Assembly: GCF_001949145.1 (NCBI RefSeq)
Contig: NW_019091360.1
Location: 4,343,062-4,407,061 of the forward strand
Direction of reading: 5' to 3'
DNA: 64,000 nt
Source: Acanthaster planci
Taxonomy: Eukaryota > Echinodermata > Asteroidea > Valvatida > Acanthasteridae
In this document: positions 60,220 through 64,000 of the stretch, piece by piece
How the letters are laid out: each line of letters begins with the position of its first letter
How positions within the stretch are numbered: the stretch's first letter is position 1
The notes under the pieces: model-generated
Database searches by the model: none
What the model was told of the DNA's origin: nothing
Seen by the model: only the letters and a program-made list of their open reading frames with translations
Translations under genes and position numbers: made by a program

Positions 60220-61180
60220 AGGCAGTTGATCTGAATGGGCCAATCTTGGTGTAATTGGAAAGGGTCCATATTTTTATATCCTTTCGTGAAAATTTGATTT
60301 CAATAGTTGCAAACATAAAACAAATTTAGCTTCCTATTTTGTTCAGTTCTGCATTATACACATCAGATGCTCTGCCTCAGCCACTACGTATATGTTGTGT
60401 CTCTGTATATATCTGAAGCTAAATAGTCTCAAAATGGTCAAAATGGGCTGATCTTGGTGTCATTGGTAAGATATAAGTTTATCTAATCAACTGAAAAATC
60501 TTATTCCTATTTTTCCAAATAGAAGAGACATATCCCTGATTAAAAGTAGAGAGGCTTCCTATTTTGTTCATTGCCAGATTGTACACAAGGCAGTTGTTAT
60601 ATCCCTGATTAAAAGTAGAGAGGCTTCCTATTTTGTTCATTGCCAGATTGTACACAAGGCAGTTGTTCTGCCTTTGCCGCTATGTTGTGTCTCTGTAGCC
60701 GACATAAAATATTATGAAACAGTCAAAATGGGTTGATTTTGGTGGTCACTGGAAAGAGTATATGTTTCTCTATTCATTGATGTAAGTTTCCTGTCCAAAT
60801 TTGAGCTGTAGTTAGGGAAATGTCTGTGAAAGAAGGGAAATATCTGTGAAAGAGGGCAAGAGTTTTTGACCTACCTGCAGTTCCCCCTTTGTCCACACTT
60901 TGCCCGTGCTCTTTCCATGAAAAGATGGCTCCATGTTTTTGAGCATAAAAGGGGCAAAAACTTTCCAAATCGGGCTACCTTGGAAGCATCTGAAAAGGTA
61001 AATATTCCTCTATCTATTGATGTAAGTTTCATATTCCTTTTTGCTGTGTTTTGGGAAATATCTACAAAAAAGGGAAGAATTTTTGTGCTACTGCTTGCTA
61101 TTTTTATGCAAGTTTATCTTTGTCCACGCTTTGACTTTACTGGTCTTCTTCCTGTGAAAACATAAAAGGTCTACAAATTA
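60220..61180. repeat. Diverged long repeats sharing a TTGGTG..ACTGGAAAG core
   Basis: An AATGGGCTGATCTTGGTGTCATTGG-like core recurs near 60230, 60440 and 60728, and a related GGACTTGGTGTCACC at 58065. AAATATCTGTGAAAGA and TTGATGTAAGTTTC blocks also repeat. The spacing is irregular. Confidence 0.6.
60530..60667. repeat. Perfect 69-bp direct duplication
   Basis: The block starting ATATCCCTGATTAAAAG at 60530 is repeated from 60599 with no change I can see, which suggests a recent duplication event. Confidence 0.92.
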
Positions 61181-61194
61181 TCCAAATAATTTCC

Positions 61195-62880
61195 CACTAA
61201 AGTGATATATCGTCCTGTATCTAATCACACACCCATCTGCTATAGACAGGCCTTCTGCATTTCCTATTAAAGTGATATATGGTCCTGCATCTATTCCCAC
61301 GCCCAACTACTATAAATGAGCCTTTGCATTTTCAATTTAAGTTATATATGGTCCTATATCTAGTCACACACCCGTCTGCTATTGATAGGTCTTTTGCATT
61401 TCCCAGGAAAGTGATATATGGTCCTGTATCTAGTCACACACCCATTTGCTGTACACAGGTCTTCTGCCTTTCCCACTTAAGTGATATACGGTTCTCTATT
61501 TAGTCACACACCCATCTGCTATTGGAAGGCCTTGTGCATTGCTCAACTAAAGTGATATATGGTCCTGTATCTAGTCACACACTCATCTGCTATTTACAAG
61601 TCTTCTGAATTCCCCGTTAAATTTATATATGGTCCTGTATCTAGTCAAATACCCATCTGCTATTGACAGATCTTCTGCATTTCCCACTAAAGTTAAATAT
61701 GGTCCCATATCTAGTCACACACCCATCTCCTATTGGCAGGTCTTTTGCGTTTTTCAAATAAAGTGATATATGTTCATGTATCTAGTCACCCATCGAACTG
61801 CTATTGACAGGTCTTCTGTATTTCCCACTAAAGTGATATATGGTCCTGTATCTAATCACACACCCATCTCCTTTTGGGAGGTCTTTTGCATTTTTGAAAT
61901 AAAGTGATATATGGTGCTGTATCTAGTCACACATCCAACTGGTCTTGACAGGTCTTCTTCATTTCTCAACTAAAGTGATATATGGTCCTGTATCTAGTCA
62001 TTCACCCACCTGCTATTGACAGGTCTTCTGTATTTCCCACTAAAGTGATATATGGTCCTGTATCTAGTCACACAACCATCTGCTAATGACAGGTCTTCTG
62101 CATTTGTCCACTAAGTGATATATGGTTCTGTATCTTGTCACACACCCATCTGCCATTGACAGGTCTTCTGCATTTGTCCACTAAGTGATATATGGTCCTG
62201 TATCTAGTCACACAGCCATCTGCCATTGAAAGGACTTTTGCATTTCTCAACTAAAGCGATATACGGTCCTGTATCTTGTCACACAACCATCTGCTATTGA
62301 CAGTTCTTCTGCATTTCCCACAAAAGTAATATATTGTCCTGGATCTAGTCAATCAGGTCTTGTGCATTTCTCAACTAAAGCGATATATGGTCCTGTATCT
62401 AGTCACACACCCATCTGCTTTTGACATGTCTCCTGCATATCTCAACTAAATTGATATATGGTCCTCTATCTTGTCACACACCAATCTACTTTTGAAAGGT
62501 CTTCTGCTTTTCTCCACTGAAGTGATATACGGTCCTGTATCTAGTCACACACCCATCTGCCATTGACAGGTCTTCTGCATTTGTCCACTAAGCGATATAT
62601 GGTCATGTATCTTGTCACCTTACCCATCTGCTATGAACGGGTTTCATGCATATCCCACAGAAGTGATATATGGTCCTGTATCTAGTCACAGAGCCATCTG
62701 CTATTGACAGGTCTTCTGCATTATTTAACTAAAGTGATATGGTTCTGTGTCTAGTCACATACTCATCTGCTATGAACAGGTTTTATGCATATCCCACTGA
62801 AATGATATATGGTCCTGTATCTAGTCACAGAGCCATCTGCTATTGATAGGTCTTCCGCATTTCTCCTTTAAACTGATATG
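61195..62880. repeat. 70-bp satellite-like array, about 25 units
   Basis: AAGTGATATATGGTCCTGTA, then TCTAGTCACACACCCATCTG and CTATTGACAGGTCTTCTGCA, recur about every 69-71 bases (for example 61204, 61274, 61343, 61413, 61483, 61554). A few units are shortened, for example near 62331-62380. Units differ by scattered substitutions. Confidence 0.95.
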
Positions 62881-64000
62881 TGACCCACCATCCCAAAACC
62901 TGGCTGAACATTTCTATTGTGTTACTTTGTGTTATACAAGAAATTTTGTGTCCATTTCATGCAGAGCAAAAACGTGCAGAGCATGAACCACAGGTGAACC
63001 ACTGCTTTTATGGGACATCTGGCTTCTTGGCAGTTTGTCATTTTTTTGTGCATGCCAGTTGTTGTTGAGCTAGTAGCGGTTTGGCACCTGTGTCCTCCTC
63101 TACTCCATTACAAGTTGTACATATTGTACATTTTGTCCACATCAATAGAGCAGTAAGGCACCTACTTTCCTCCATTCATCTTGAGAGTCCACTGCAGGCT
63201 CTCTTTGCCTCCTGAGCCAGAGTTACGGTGAAACTATGTGTTTACCATCCACCATGCTGGACTCTTTGCTCACGTACAGTGCACAACTTATGAACAGGCT
63301 TTTAACTGCAGCAAAGGATACACCGTCAATACTTGAAAGACTCGAAAAGAAAGAGCTGTTCCAGCTTTTGCCAAAACAGCTAAAAAAATCAGAAAACCAA
63401 TACCTGTTTCGTGAGTTGCCGAAACAGCTAATTATAACATCTTTGCTCGTTATTTATCCTATCCAAGTGTTCCGGAAGCGCACCATCAGGGGTCAACTTT
63501 CAGGCGCTGTTATAGGTAGACTTGTCTCTTTTTGCCCAACAGTTTTAGAAAGTGGTTTTGTTTACCCATGCAGTGTTATGCTCTTTAAGTTGCCCACCAG
63601 TCCAGCGATTCACCTGTTATTCTGCATAGGGCAAAAGCATGCTTAATAATTTCGGGAAAGGACTGATTAAAAATGTAGCATATCAAACCCTAAAAGAAAA
63701 CCGCTTCTGGTCATTGTCTTGAATGTCGACCTGATCCGACACCCCCCCCACACATACACACAAAACTGTCAAAAGGCTAACCCGTTCCTTTGGAGCGCTG
63801 GGCGGCATTATTTCCGCCCTACATTGTATGTACATGTATTTTGTAATGGGGGGGATTTACTGTCGGACAGTGAGTGTGACCCAACTTGCAAAAATGCACA
63901 GTTGCATTCGATGTCCCTCTCTACGAGTACCCAAGGAGCCAATAAGGGGACAGGCACAATGAAGATTTTTTAAATTCCTTTCCCTCGAATTATTATTTCA
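62881..64000. other. Right end of window, no supported gene
   Basis: A 136-codon plus-strand frame (63236-63646) starts with a plausible amphipathic Leu/Lys segment and contains a repeated LPKQL motif. I recognise no domain and see no splice partner, so I do not call it a gene. It could be part of a gene extending beyond the window. Confidence 0.4.

Noticed and set aside
63236-63646. 136-codon plus-strand frame near the right edge
   Set aside because: No recognisable domain; the internal LPKQL repeat comes from a short DNA duplication. A partial gene running off the window cannot be excluded.
1-64000. CRISPR arrays, operons or bacterial-type systems
   Set aside because: The window is eukaryotic. 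The tandem arrays at 58-63 kb have no spacer-repeat structure, only whole-unit repetition.

Overview
This is animal nuclear DNA: AT-rich, with long introns, canonical GT/AG splice sites and many short non-autonomous transposons. It holds three multi-exon protein genes, all read out by splicing conceptual exons with matching phases. In order they are a secreted proteinase K-like subtilase on the minus strand (8 coding exons, 8687-12627, 438 aa), an R-Ras2/TC21-type small GTPase on the plus strand (6 exons, 14451-26728, 201 aa) and the replication licensing ATPase CDC6 on the plus strand (11 coding exons, 34424-52244, 636 aa). The gene types, the very common ACATGT/TGTACA palindromes and the transposon style suggest a marine invertebrate deuterostome (an echinoderm is my first guess, hemichordate or amphioxus are alternatives). 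That placement is an inference with low confidence.

Layout. 1-8417 is non-coding apart from a strong hairpin near 2.65 kb and a doubtful retroelement scrap near 3.8 kb. 8418-13013 is the subtilase gene with a poly(A) signal, a 5' non-coding exon and a TATA-like box. 13014-14320 is a short divergent intergenic stretch containing a dispersed repeat and an assembly gap. 14325-30404 is the RRAS2-like gene with its possible 3' UTRs; its introns carry two copies of one terminal-inverted-repeat (TIR) element, a perfect 28-bp foldback element and a decayed antisense gag fragment. 30405-32280 is intergenic and has a second copy of the 13.5-kb repeat, again interrupted by an assembly gap. 32284-53098 is CDC6, with E2F-type promoter sites, a 5' non-coding exon, and introns loaded with a LINE 3' end, several MITEs, a 36-bp minisatellite and an inverted pair of tRNA-like modules. 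53099-64000 has no gene I can support. It holds a hAT-type non-autonomous element with an 8-bp target duplication, other small repeats, and from about 57.95 to 62.88 kb a block of nested tandem repeats (84/85-bp, 69-bp and 70-bp units).

The three genes are not an operon or an obvious pathway. CDC6 and the Ras GTPase both bear on proliferation, while the subtilase is a secreted digestive or extracellular protease. I see no evidence of a new multi-gene system. The more unusual signals are structural: palindromic and foldback repeats, the tandem repeat block, and the two gaps that fall in the same repeat family.
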